A stretch of DNA of 39,509 nt, taken from positions 1-39,509 of the forward strand of contig JAFUYH010000015.1 in the NCBI GenBank assembly GCA_017470605.1, given 5' to 3'. The notes beneath the pieces were generated by a model. It saw only the letters and a program-made list of their open reading frames with translations, was not told where the DNA came from and ran no database searches. This DNA comes from Treponema sp. (GTDB taxonomy: Bacteria; Spirochaetota; Spirochaetia; Treponematales; Treponemataceae). Below are positions 6,772 through 14,755 of the stretch, piece by piece. How positions within the stretch are numbered: position 1 is the stretch's first letter; every line of letters begins with the position of its first letter. The position numbers and the translations under genes were made by a program.

Positions 6772-8715
6772 TTACAGCGGAAGTTCACCGTTTTCAGGTT
6801 TCTGGCTTTGAACTTCAAGAGACTGAACTTCTTTTGCCACTACGCGCACACCCTTTGCCTTGAGAGACTTTTCTTCGTAATCCCCGGCCTTGAATTTTTC
6901 GCTCAAAACCTTAAGTCGAGGCTTCTTTACATAGTTCAGGGTAAAGTTAAAGTTCTTCCTTGTATCTATATGAAGCACTTCGCAGCCTTCTGGTGCAAAG
7001 AAATAGTCCCTGTTCATAATGAAAGAAGGAATCTTGCAGCGTTTTATATATACAAACTGAGTTTCCGGCTCCCGGTAAATTATGGTAAAGAGAACTTTTG
7101 AAAGGCTTTCCTTGTCTGCAAAACCGCAGAAACGCATTTCTGGCCCCACAAAAAGTTTCTTTGGAGTTTCTGAAACAGAATAGATTCCGCTTTTGCGCAC
7201 ATAAAGAATCTTGTCGTATGGAGTAACCTTAAAGAGTTCACTTCCGCCAGAAACTTCAATACCAAGATTTCCTGATTTTTCATCATAACGTAAAGGTATA
7301 TCCCGCTTTGTAACGGTCTTAACGTCAATTGTATGAATATTTGTGATTTTTGTATGACGTTTTGAAGATTCTGCATCAAGTTTCTTTTCAATTCCGTCCA
7401 GCCAGCTGATTGCGTATTCTACCAGATGTTTAAGAAGTTTATTGATTTCTTTGATTCTGGCATTTATAGCACTTACTTCTGCCTTGTTTTTATTCATGTC
7501 ATAAAGGGAAATGCGGCGGATTGGGATTTTAAGAAGGTGGTCTACATCTTCATCTGTAATATCACGGAGTAATTCTGCCCTGAAAGGCTTAAATCCGTCT
7601 TTTACAGCCTTAATGACGGCTTCTTCTGTCTTCATCTGTTCGATTTTCTTATAGATTCTTTCTTCTACAAAGATTCGTTCCAGAGTTCGCAGGTGAAGTT
7701 TTTCCATTAAGTCTGCTTTTTCCAATTCCAGTTCCTGCTTTAAGATTCCTGTAAGCTGCTTGCAGTGGTATTCAATAACCTGAGTACAGGTCATCTGAAC
7801 AGGCATATTGTCTTTTATTACAAGAAGATTACAGTAGATTGTCTGCTCGCAGTCTGTAAAGGCATAAAGTGAATCTACTACGTCCTTTGTGTAGACTCCA
7901 CGCTGAAGTCTGATTTCTATGTTTACTTTGTCAGAAGTGTAATCCTGAATGGAAGTTGCCTTTATTTTTCCGTTTTTTACGGCTTTTTCTATGGAATCAC
8001 AAAGACTTTCTGTAGTTGAGCCGTATGGAAGTTCTGTAATGACGATTTTTTTTTCATCACTGGTATCCATTTTTGCCCGGGTAACAATTTTTCCCAGTCC
8101 GTCCTGATAGTCAGAAACATCAATAAGACCGCCGGTTGGAAAATCTGGGTAGAGCTGGAATTTTTCTCCACGCAGGCATTTTCGCTCAGCATCTATTACT
8201 TCATGAATATTGTGACTTAAAATGTAGGTACTCATGCCTACCGCAATGCCTTCTGCTCCCATAATCAGGACAAGAGGAAGCTTTGCCTGAAAGGCAACCG
8301 GCTCTGTATCGCGGCCGTCATAGGTGTCTACATACTGGGTAATTTTAGGATTTGTGTTAAGAATTTCTTTTGTAACAGGGCGCAGGCGGCATTCAATGTA
8401 TCGGGGAGCAGATGCGGAGTCTCCTGTGTACATATTTCCAAAGTTTCCCTGCTTGTCTATGAAAATTTCCTTATTTGCAAGGTTTACAAGTGCGGTATAA
8501 ATTGAAGCATCTCCATGAGGATGATATGCCATTACCTTTCCCACAACATTTGCAACTTTTGTGAATCTTCCGTCATCAGTTTTAATAAGTGTGTGAATTA
8601 TTCGTCTTTGAACCGGTTTGAGACCGTCTGTAATTTCTGGAATTGCGCGGTCACGAATAACGTAACTTGCATACTGAATAAAGTTTTGATCAAAGAGATT
8701 TTTTACGTAAGCCAT
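6772..8715 (-). CDS. parC: DNA topoisomerase IV subunit A (ParC/GyrA type)
   Basis: A 647-residue type IIA topoisomerase A subunit, shorter than E. coli ParC (about 750), with a reduced C-terminal beta-propeller. The winged-helix start (GLKPVQRRI), the loop HPHGDASIY (65-73) and the catalytic tyrosine Tyr106 in SAPRYIECR are intact. It should cut and rejoin DNA with a ParE partner that is not in this window. Where quinolones bind, E. coli GyrA Ser83 and Asp87 are replaced by Ala70 and Thr74. Promoter: TTGAAA, 17 bp, TATAAT on the minus strand (8754-8782), then a leader hairpin. GyrA versus ParC is chosen by length and layout. A second GyrA paralogue is the alternative. Confidence 0.85.
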   Translation of the reverse strand: MAYVKNLFDQNFIQYASYVIRDRAIPEITDGLKPVQRRIIHTLIKTDDGRFTKVANVVGKVMAYHPHGDASIYTALVNLANKEIFIDKQGNFGNMYTGDSASAPRYIECRLRPVTKEILNTNPKITQYVDTYDGRDTEPVAFQAKLPLVLIMGAEGIAVGMSTYILSHNIHEVIDAERKCLRGEKFQLYPDFPTGGLIDVSDYQDGLGKIVTRAKMDTSDEKKIVITELPYGSTTESLCDSIEKAVKNGKIKATSIQDYTSDKVNIEIRLQRGVYTKDVVDSLYAFTDCEQTIYCNLLVIKDNMPVQMTCTQVIEYHCKQLTGILKQELELEKADLMEKLHLRTLERIFVEERIYKKIEQMKTEEAVIKAVKDGFKPFRAELLRDITDEDVDHLLKIPIRRISLYDMNKNKAEVSAINARIKEINKLLKHLVEYAISWLDGIEKKLDAESSKRHTKITNIHTIDVKTVTKRDIPLRYDEKSGNLGIEVSGGSELFKVTPYDKILYVRKSGIYSVSETPKKLFVGPEMRFCGFADKESLSKVLFTIIYREPETQFVYIKRCKIPSFIMNRDYFFAPEGCEVLHIDTRKNFNFTLNYVKKPRLKVLSEKFKAGDYEEKSLKAKGVRVVAKEVQSLEVQSQKPENGELPL

Positions 8716-8726
8716 GAATTTTCCCC

Positions 8727-8744
8727 AAAGCGAAAAGTCGCTTT
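8727..8744 (-). other. Leader hairpin of parC next to the ribosome site
   Basis: AAAGCGA and TCGCTTT pair perfectly over 7 bp around a 4-nt loop in the 38-nt leader. It sits just upstream of the GGGG ribosome site at about 10 nt from the ATG. It may control translation start or mRNA stability. Confidence 0.45.
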
Positions 8745-8753
8745 CCCGAATTC

Positions 8754-8782
8754 ATTATACATCAGAAAAGTTGAATTTTCAA
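8754..8782 (-). promoter_or_regulatory. parC promoter
   Basis: On the minus strand TTGAAA (complement of 8777-8782), a 17-bp spacer and TATAAT (complement of 8754-8759) form a near-consensus vegetative promoter, about 38 nt before the parC ATG. Confidence 0.65.
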
Positions 8783-8800
8783 TGGCAGTTTATGTCCTAA

Positions 8801-10399
8801 TCAGCTGCAGGCTTTTTCCAGAAGTTCTATGAGTTCCGTAAAGTTTTTGCGTACGGTTTTTTTGTGGGAATCCTGAATAAATTCAAGTTCCGTGCGGAAC
8901 AGACGGTCTTTTGCAGAAACCGGCATATAGCGTATGTCGCTTCTGGTGTAATAGTGTTCTATACAGCCGCGGTGAAGAATGTAAACGCGGGCCGCTTCCA
9001 TGGCGGCAAGAATAAAGGCTGCAAGATTTTTTATTTTTGTAATGTTTGCCCTTGTTTTTGGAGCAAGGTCTTCTTCCATCTCATTGCCCAGACGGTTTAT
9101 CCCCTGTAAAAGAACAGTCTTATAAGTGTCTACCGCATCTGCATTGTCGTGCTTTTCCTGCAGGGCATCAAGTTTGGAAATAAAAAGGTTGAATTCATCT
9201 AAAATCTGCTTTCCTGTCTTTTGGGAAGCAAAACGCTTTCTTATTGCTTTCTGGAATTCATCTTTTCTTATTTCCTGCCCGGTTTCTGCAAGCAGTCGCT
9301 CCAGTTTGTAAATCAGTTTTTCCAGAGTAATTTCGCTTTGAATTTCTTTTGCAGTAAAAATTGACTCATAAAAAGTCTTCTGCCTTTCATTCTGTTTTTC
9401 CATCCAGCTTTTTACCCGCTCATCCTTGCAGGCAACATCGCGCAGTTTTCCTGAAAAAAGAGAATCCAGATCTGTTATGATGCGGCTGTTTGTTCCAAGC
9501 AGGGCGCAGACCTTGCAGAAAACGCCAAGTTCATCTTTACCGCCTACGTCTATAATGCCGGTGCCGGCGGCCTTGTAATCATCTTCAATAAAAGGAAGCA
9601 GGTTTGTAAAAATCTGCTGGTCGGTATAGCCTTCCACAAAAATCTGGTTGTCGCTGAAAAAGAACTGCTTGTGATAGGTGTTAAAGCGGGGCAGAAAACG
9701 GCGGAAAAGGGCATCGTCTTCATCTGTCAGTTCTTCTATGCTGGTCGGAACCTGATTTATGTGGCAGGCAATTACGCCAATCAGGTCTTCCGGCGTGCGC
9801 AGGTCAATAAAAAAAGGTGAGTGAGAAATAAGAAAAAATACCCTGCGGCTTGTGTGCTGCACTTCCTTGCGGATTTCGTTTATAAAAAAAGTCTGGAACT
9901 GGGGGTGCAGATGAAGTTCAGGCTCGTCAAAAATCACACATTCACCTGCAGCGCCACCTTCCGCGGTTTTTGAATAAAGACTGATAAGCAGGGAGATGAT
10001 TTCGCGCAGACCATGACATTCCACCTGTTCCAGCATGTATTCAACATTCCATGCCCTGTTTTCTACAATTGGAATAAGGCTTCCGTCTATATCTTCTATA
10101 AATTTAATGGATTTGCCGAACATACTGGAAAGCACCCGCTCTATTTTTGTGCGGATTTTTTCGTTATTGCGCAGAAGAGCCATCTGTTCCATCTGCTCCT
10201 GATAACCGCCACGTTCAGATTTAATAAAACGCACGGAATAGCCCGCTTCTTCAAACTGGGAAGCAAGCCTTTGGGCAAGCAGGGTTTTTCCGCTTCCGTT
10301 CGGCCCTACAATCAGGTTTATCTGAGACCAGTTGGATTTTTTGAATACGGCTTTGCCCCACAAAAAGGGAATTTTCACCCGCGTTTCTACTTCAATCAT
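8801..10399 (-). CDS. OLD-like AAA ATPase with TOPRIM nuclease domain
   Basis: A 532-residue protein. The N-terminal ABC-type ATPase has Walker A GPNGSGKT (32-39), Walker B with ECVIFDEPELHLHP (153-166) and the switch histidine in FFLISHSPF (188-196). It is followed by a TOPRIM fold with Glu256 in FVEGYTD and Asp310/Asp312 in IITDLDS. This order is that of overcoming-lysogenization-defect (OLD) nucleases, many of which act in phage defence. About 200 further residues are helical. No UvrD-like partner (as in Gabija) is adjacent, so it resembles single-gene class 1 OLD or a housekeeping AAA/TOPRIM protein. The promoter is an extended -10 only 6 nt before the ATG (leaderless), overlapping that of the divergent radical SAM gene. 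Confidence 0.8.
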   Translation of the reverse strand: MIEVETRVKIPFLWGKAVFKKSNWSQINLIVGPNGSGKTLLAQRLASQFEEAGYSVRFIKSERGGYQEQMEQMALLRNNEKIRTKIERVLSSMFGKSIKFIEDIDGSLIPIVENRAWNVEYMLEQVECHGLREIISLLISLYSKTAEGGAAGECVIFDEPELHLHPQFQTFFINEIRKEVQHTSRRVFFLISHSPFFIDLRTPEDLIGVIACHINQVPTSIEELTDEDDALFRRFLPRFNTYHKQFFFSDNQIFVEGYTDQQIFTNLLPFIEDDYKAAGTGIIDVGGKDELGVFCKVCALLGTNSRIITDLDSLFSGKLRDVACKDERVKSWMEKQNERQKTFYESIFTAKEIQSEITLEKLIYKLERLLAETGQEIRKDEFQKAIRKRFASQKTGKQILDEFNLFISKLDALQEKHDNADAVDTYKTVLLQGINRLGNEMEEDLAPKTRANITKIKNLAAFILAAMEAARVYILHRGCIEHYYTRSDIRYMPVSAKDRLFRTELEFIQDSHKKTVRKNFTELIELLEKACS

Positions 10400-10405
10400 A
10401 ATTCT

Positions 10406-10436
10406 ATTATACCATATAAATGCTTTATGATATAAT
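10406..10436. promoter_or_regulatory. Overlapping divergent extended -10 promoters
   Basis: Leftward, TGGTATAAT (complement of 10406-10414) lies 6 nt before the OLD-like ATG. Rightward, TGATATAAT (10428-10436) lies 7 nt before the radical SAM ATG at 10444. Neither has a recognisable -35. The 44-bp spacer has no room for leaders, so both mRNAs should begin at or next to the start codon. Confidence 0.6.
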
Positions 10437-10443
10437 AAAAAAG

Positions 10444-12879
10444 ATGAAGACGATTATAATCACTCCGCCGGTTGTTCAGTTCAATGCTCCATATCCTTCG
10501 GGAGCCTATTTGAAGGGCTTTTTTACGAGGGAAAATTTTTGCGCGGGGGTGGAGACCGATACTGGCACCCGCACCCACACCCGCATCCGCACTGACACCT
10601 GCGTTTGGCATGACCTGAACATCCGCCTTTTCTATTCAATTTTTTCCTCTCAGGGCTTGCAGCGGCTTTTTGACCTTTCTTCAAAAAATGCCCTGCGTCT
10701 TGCAGCCCGGGCAGAAAGTCAGGGTGATGAAGAGACTGCTTTTAACCTTCGCCGCTATATTTCTCAAAAAAATCTCTGGATTCAATGGATGGATTTTATT
10801 ACGGCCATGCTTTGCGGCGGCGGCACTTCTGCCGGGAGAGCCACTCCTGCTGGAAGCGCCACTTCTACAAGAACTTCCACTTCCGCCCGGGAAAAGGCCC
10901 ACCAGTTTTTATATTCGCCTTTTGCCCCACGAGCTTCCCGCATGGAAAACTATCTTGCAGGCCTTGACCGCGAGCCTACAGTGGATGACGTTCGTTTTTT
11001 GTGCACCTTTGCCCTTGCAGACCTTTCCGATTACATCACAGTCGCTTTTGACCCTAACTTTTCCCTTGTTCGCTATGCTGAAAGCCTTGCTGTGGACACC
11101 CGCACTTTTTCAGATTTTGAAAAAGAGATAGATTCCCCCGTGATGGAGCATTTTTACAAGCCTCTTCTGGAAGATTTGTTTAAGGATTTGGAGCTTCCCG
11201 CCGCAGGCGGCGGTCGTGCTTTCCGCTGTTCCGCTGACGCTCCAGCCGCTAAGCCAGACTTCCTTGTATGTATTTCAGTTCCCTTTGCAGGAACATTCCT
11301 TCCGGCCCTCTACACGGCCCTCTGGTTTAAAAAGCACTTTGGAAAAAGTGCCTTTGTCTGCATTGGAGGGGGCTTTGTAAACACAGAATTACGCGAAGCC
11401 CGGGAGCCTGCCCTTGCAAAATACATAGATGCCATTTCCTATGACCGGGGGTATGGGGCATACAGGGCCTTGCTGGGAGATGGTAACCTGTCATTGTCCG
11501 GCTTGACCGGACAATCTTTATACAAAATGCGCCTTTTTGCAACTCAACCAGACGGCTCCGTAAAAATCACCGAGCCCCTCTGGAGCGAGCCTTCTTTTGA
11601 AAAATACGAAAACGAAATCACTGCAAAAATCATCCCGGATTATTCAGACATAGATTTTTCAATTTACCCCCGAATGTGTGACGACCGCAATGCCATGCAC
11701 CGCATCTGGACAGACGGCAGCTGGATAAAAGCCTATCTTGCCCACGGCTGCTACTGGCACAAGTGCGCCTTCTGCGATACTTCGCTGGATTATGTCTGCG
11801 GATACAGACTTACGGATATAGAGCCTTTGTTTCAGGGGCTTTTGCGCACCGCCCGCGAAAAAGGAGTGTACGGCATTCATTTTGTAGATGAAGCAATGCC
11901 GCCTGCCGCCCTCAGAAAGTTTGCCCTGCTCAATGCCAGAGCGGGCGCCCCCCTTTATTTCTGGGGAAACGTGCGCTTTGAAAAATCCTTTACAAAAGAC
12001 CTTGCGGCCTTCCTTTCTTACTGCGGACTGGGCGGCGTTTCTGCCGGAATTGAATCTGCCACCGGAAAAGGTCTTGAATCAATCAACAAGGGAACAGACA
12101 TCACTTCCATTACCCAGGCCTGCTGTGCCTTTAAGGAAGCGGGAATCCTTGTTCACGCCTACATGATTTACGGCTTTTGGAATGATACAGCCCAGTCAAT
12201 TATTGATTCCATGGAAACCCTGCGTCAGTTTTTTGCGGCGGGACTTTTAGATTCAGCCTTCTGGCATAAATTCGTTTTAACCAGAAATTCTACGGTTTAC
12301 AGCCAGTGGGAAAAAGACGGCACTCTTGATTTAGTCTGCGGCGAAGATACTTCTTCAGCTTTTGCCAGAAACAACCTGCATTTTAAAGGTGAATCAAAGT
12401 TCAATAAGTTTGGGCCTGCTCTTGATTCTGCTGTAAACGCCTGGATGCATGGCGAACGCCTTGATATGAAAGTTCAGAAGTGGTTTGATTTTCAGCTTCC
12501 GCCTGCAACAGTTCCCCGCGATTTTATAGACCACAAAATAGAAGAATACGAAAAAAAGTCTGCTTTTCATCTTACAAAAGAAGATTTTGAAAAGTCTGAT
12601 GAAGAAAAAGGCATTTTCTGGCTTGGCGGAAATGCAGTAAAGTGTGGTCAAGGCAAAGCTTCCGAGTTCCGCTGGATTTACCTGCAGGAAGAATGTTATT
12701 TTTCACTAGAAAATCTTCCTAAATCACTTACTTCTGATATAATTATTTCTACGCTCAATAGTCTTTCCCCTTCTGCAGCTCCTTCAGAGCGCTTAAAGTG
12801 TTTAAATCACATAAAAAAAGATGATGCCCTGCAAAAGATTCTGGGCAGACTGCATAACAAGGGGGTAGTAAATGTCTGA
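10444..12879 (+). CDS. B12-binding-type radical SAM protein carrying repeat insertions
   Basis: An 811-residue radical SAM protein. The N-terminus (ITPPVVQFNAPYPSGAYLKGFF) and the segment with FVCIGGGFVNTELRE are typical of cobalamin-binding-domain radical SAM enzymes. The cluster motif is Cys436-x4-Cys441-x2-Cys444 in HGCYWHKCAFCD, the spacing found in the CYWxKC subgroup. Substrate unknown. I place the start at ATG 10444, not at the in-frame upstream codon 10420, because the -10 box at 10431-10436 would lie inside the longer form. The N-terminal third holds XT-rich dipeptide repeats (10552-10602), four 18-bp tandem units (10822-10893) and a 33-bp dispersed palindrome (10 to 11 codons, 11486-11518). 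All are in frame and look like insertions. It overlaps the DUF3990 gene by 8 bp. Confidence 0.8.
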   Translation: MKTIIITPPVVQFNAPYPSGAYLKGFFTRENFCAGVETDTGTRTHTRIRTDTCVWHDLNIRLFYSIFSSQGLQRLFDLSSKNALRLAARAESQGDEETAFNLRRYISQKNLWIQWMDFITAMLCGGGTSAGRATPAGSATSTRTSTSAREKAHQFLYSPFAPRASRMENYLAGLDREPTVDDVRFLCTFALADLSDYITVAFDPNFSLVRYAESLAVDTRTFSDFEKEIDSPVMEHFYKPLLEDLFKDLELPAAGGGRAFRCSADAPAAKPDFLVCISVPFAGTFLPALYTALWFKKHFGKSAFVCIGGGFVNTELREAREPALAKYIDAISYDRGYGAYRALLGDGNLSLSGLTGQSLYKMRLFATQPDGSVKITEPLWSEPSFEKYENEITAKIIPDYSDIDFSIYPRMCDDRNAMHRIWTDGSWIKAYLAHGCYWHKCAFCDTSLDYVCGYRLTDIEPLFQGLLRTAREKGVYGIHFVDEAMPPAALRKFALLNARAGAPLYFWGNVRFEKSFTKDLAAFLSYCGLGGVSAGIESATGKGLESINKGTDITSITQACCAFKEAGILVHAYMIYGFWNDTAQSIIDSMETLRQFFAAGLLDSAFWHKFVLTRNSTVYSQWEKDGTLDLVCGEDTSSAFARNNLHFKGESKFNKFGPALDSAVNAWMHGERLDMKVQKWFDFQLPPATVPRDFIDHKIEEYEKKSAFHLTKEDFEKSDEEKGIFWLGGNAVKCGQGKASEFRWIYLQEECYFSLENLPKSLTSDIIISTLNSLSPSAAPSERLKCLNHIKKDDALQKILGRLHNKGVVNV
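10552..10602 (+). repeat. Low-complexity XT dipeptide repeat in the radical SAM gene
   Basis: About 48 bp of ACCCGC/ACCCAC-like 6-bp units encode a run alternating Thr with Asp, Gly, Arg or His (TDTGTRTHTRIRTDT). Unit copies are imperfect. The run interrupts an otherwise conserved N-terminal region. Confidence 0.65.
10822..10893 (+). repeat. Four tandem 18-bp units in the radical SAM gene
   Basis: Units at 10822-10839, 10840-10857, 10858-10875 and 10876-10893 each encode a hexapeptide: GTSAGR, ATPAGS, ATSTRT, STSARE. The unit is a multiple of three, so copy-number change would keep the frame. Confidence 0.75.
11486..11518 (+). repeat. 33-bp dispersed palindromic repeat, copy 1, in frame within a gene
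   Basis: The core is ATTGTCCGG (11493-11501), a 5-nt loop and CCGGACAAT (11507-11515). All 33 bp are identical, in reverse orientation, to 31167-31199 between pyrI and pyrC. Here it is translated (about residues 348-359, including SGLTGQS) without breaking the frame. Confidence 0.85.
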
Positions 12880-13438
12880 GATGACGCTTTATCATATGGG
12901 TTTTCAGATTATAAAAGAGCCGGATATTAGACGCGGCCGGGCTGATGCCGATTTTGCCCAGGGCTTTTATCTTTCTGATAACGCAGATTTTTCTAAACGC
13001 TGGGCTAGAAAGCGAAAAGACATGACCAGCTATTTAAACAAATACCTTTTGAATACTGAGGGCTTGAAAATCAAAACTTTTGAGCGCGATATGGAATGGT
13101 ACGACTACATTTATTCCAATCGCTACGGTAAAAGTGACAGTCTTGCAGAATACGACCTTATTATTGGCCCTATTGCAAATGATACTCTCTACGATACCTT
13201 GGGAATCCTCACCAGCGGTATGCTGAAAAAGTCACAAGCTCTGGAAGTCCTGCAGATTGGCGCACAGTATAATCAGATTGTTATAAAAAGTCAAAAAGCT
13301 CTGCAGGCCCTTAAGTTTGTAGAAGCTCTGGAAATAAGTGATGAAGAAATTGAAAAGTATCAGGCTTTTAGAAAAAAGGAAGAAGAAGAATTCCAGACTC
13401 AGTTTGCAAGAATTGTCGGTAAACTGAATCTGGATTAA
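12872..13438 (+). CDS. DUF3990 domain protein (ADP-ribosyltransferase-like fold family)
   Basis: A 188-residue protein matching from memory the DUF3990 pattern: LYHMGF, GRADADFAQGFYLSDN, a KRWA segment, the central EWYDYIYSNR, YDLIIGPIANDTLYDTL, and ALQALKFVEALEIS near the end. The family is thought to have an ADP-ribosyltransferase-like fold and is often found beside DUF3791 or other toxin-antitoxin-like genes. Its biochemical role is unproven. Its start overlaps the last 8 bp of the radical SAM gene and it has a GGGGGTA ribosome site, so the two are translationally coupled. An alternative start is ATG 12881 (MTLYHMG). The lysine-rich C-terminal tail is outside the domain. Confidence 0.75.
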   Translation: MSEMTLYHMGFQIIKEPDIRRGRADADFAQGFYLSDNADFSKRWARKRKDMTSYLNKYLLNTEGLKIKTFERDMEWYDYIYSNRYGKSDSLAEYDLIIGPIANDTLYDTLGILTSGMLKKSQALEVLQIGAQYNQIVIKSQKALQALKFVEALEISDEEIEKYQAFRKKEEEEFQTQFARIVGKLNLD

Positions 13439-13468
13439 GACTTTGCTTAGACAGAAGCGGTCAAAAAA

Positions 13469-14755
13469 TTAGTCTGTAATTTCTACTTTCTGAATGTGGG
13501 CACCAAGTTTCTGCAGTTGGGCAACTAAATCTTCGTAACCGCGTTCAATCTGGTAAACGTTACTGATTCGGCTTGTTCCGTGGGCGCACATTGCGGCAAT
13601 TACCATTGCCATGCCGGCGCGGATATCAGGGGAAACCAGATGGTCGCCGTGCAGCATGCTAGGCCCGCAGACAACGGCGCGGTGAGGGTCGCAGAGGGTA
13701 ATCTTTGCCCCCATGGAAATCAGCTTGTCTACAAAGAACATTCGGCTTTCAAACATCTTTTCAAAAATAAGGACGGTTCCGTCTACCTGAGTTGCAGTTA
13801 CTGTCATGATTGAAGTAAGGTCTGCAGGGAATCCAGGCCAAGGCATATCGTCTATTTTTGGAATTGCGTTGCCCAAATCATCATTTACCTTAAGGTTCTG
13901 GGTATTAGGAACTGTAAGTTCGTCTCCCTGAATGCTCCAGGTAATTCCAAGTTTGGCAAATGAGTATTTAAGCGGGCGCATTTCTTCTGCGCGCACACCC
14001 TTGATTGTGATCTTGCCTTTTGTAGCGGCGGCCATTCCAATGTAAGAGCCGATTTCAATATAATCAGGGCCGATGGTAAATTCGCAGCCGTTAAGTTTCT
14101 TTACTCCTGTAATGCGGAGAATGTTGCTTCCAATGCCTGTGATTTTTGCCCCCATGGCAACCAGCATTTTGCAGATGTCCTGAACATGAGGTTCGCTGGC
14201 ACAGTTCTGCAGGATTGTTTCTCCTTCAGAAAGTGCTGCCGCCATAACGGCATTTTCCGTAGCGGTAACAGAAGCCTCGTCAAGGAAGATGTCTGCTCCT
14301 ACAAGTTTTGTGGCAGAAAATTCAAAGCGTCCGTTTACGTGGATGTTCGCGCCCAGTGCCTTTAGGGCTAAAAAGTGAGTGTCTACACGGCGGCGGCCAA
14401 TTACGTCTCCGCCAGGTGGTGTCATCTGGCACTTTCCCTTGCTTGCAAGAAGAGGGCCTGCAAATACAATGGAACCTCTTACTTTTTTAGTGAGTTCCGG
14501 GGGAAGTTCCGTAGTTTTTATTTCATCACACTGAATCTTCCAGTTGTGCTTGCTGAGTTTTTCAACCTTTGCTCCCAGAGACTTTAAAATTTCAAACATT
14601 ACGTTTGTGTCCTGAATCTCCGGGATATTATGAAGGATTACCGGCTGGTCTGTCATAAGAGTTGCCGCAATACATGGCAGGGCCGCATTTTTGTTTCCGC
14701 TTGCTGTAACTGTCCCCTGAATCGGATAACCACCCTCAATTACATATTCGTGCAT
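13469..14755 (-). CDS. murA: UDP-N-acetylglucosamine 1-carboxyvinyltransferase, Asp-type (fosfomycin-insensitive form)
   Basis: A 428-residue enzyme, the usual length. It transfers the enolpyruvyl group of PEP to UDP-GlcNAc, the first committed step of peptidoglycan synthesis in the cytoplasm. The N-terminal GNKNAALP holds the PEP-binding lysine (Lys22), and the paired inside-out domains are complete. In the active-site loop, PPGGDVIGRR replaces the E. coli PGGCTIGAR. The residue equal to Cys115 is Asp117, the change known in Mycobacterium, Chlamydia and Borrelia enzymes that fosfomycin does not alkylate. It follows pepT with a TAATG stop-start overlap and an AAAGGA ribosome site, so it is the second gene of pepT-murA. 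Confidence 0.95.
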   Translation of the reverse strand: MHEYVIEGGYPIQGTVTASGNKNAALPCIAATLMTDQPVILHNIPEIQDTNVMFEILKSLGAKVEKLSKHNWKIQCDEIKTTELPPELTKKVRGSIVFAGPLLASKGKCQMTPPGGDVIGRRRVDTHFLALKALGANIHVNGRFEFSATKLVGADIFLDEASVTATENAVMAAALSEGETILQNCASEPHVQDICKMLVAMGAKITGIGSNILRITGVKKLNGCEFTIGPDYIEIGSYIGMAAATKGKITIKGVRAEEMRPLKYSFAKLGITWSIQGDELTVPNTQNLKVNDDLGNAIPKIDDMPWPGFPADLTSIMTVTATQVDGTVLIFEKMFESRMFFVDKLISMGAKITLCDPHRAVVCGPSMLHGDHLVSPDIRAGMAMVIAAMCAHGTSRISNVYQIERGYEDLVAQLQKLGAHIQKVEITD

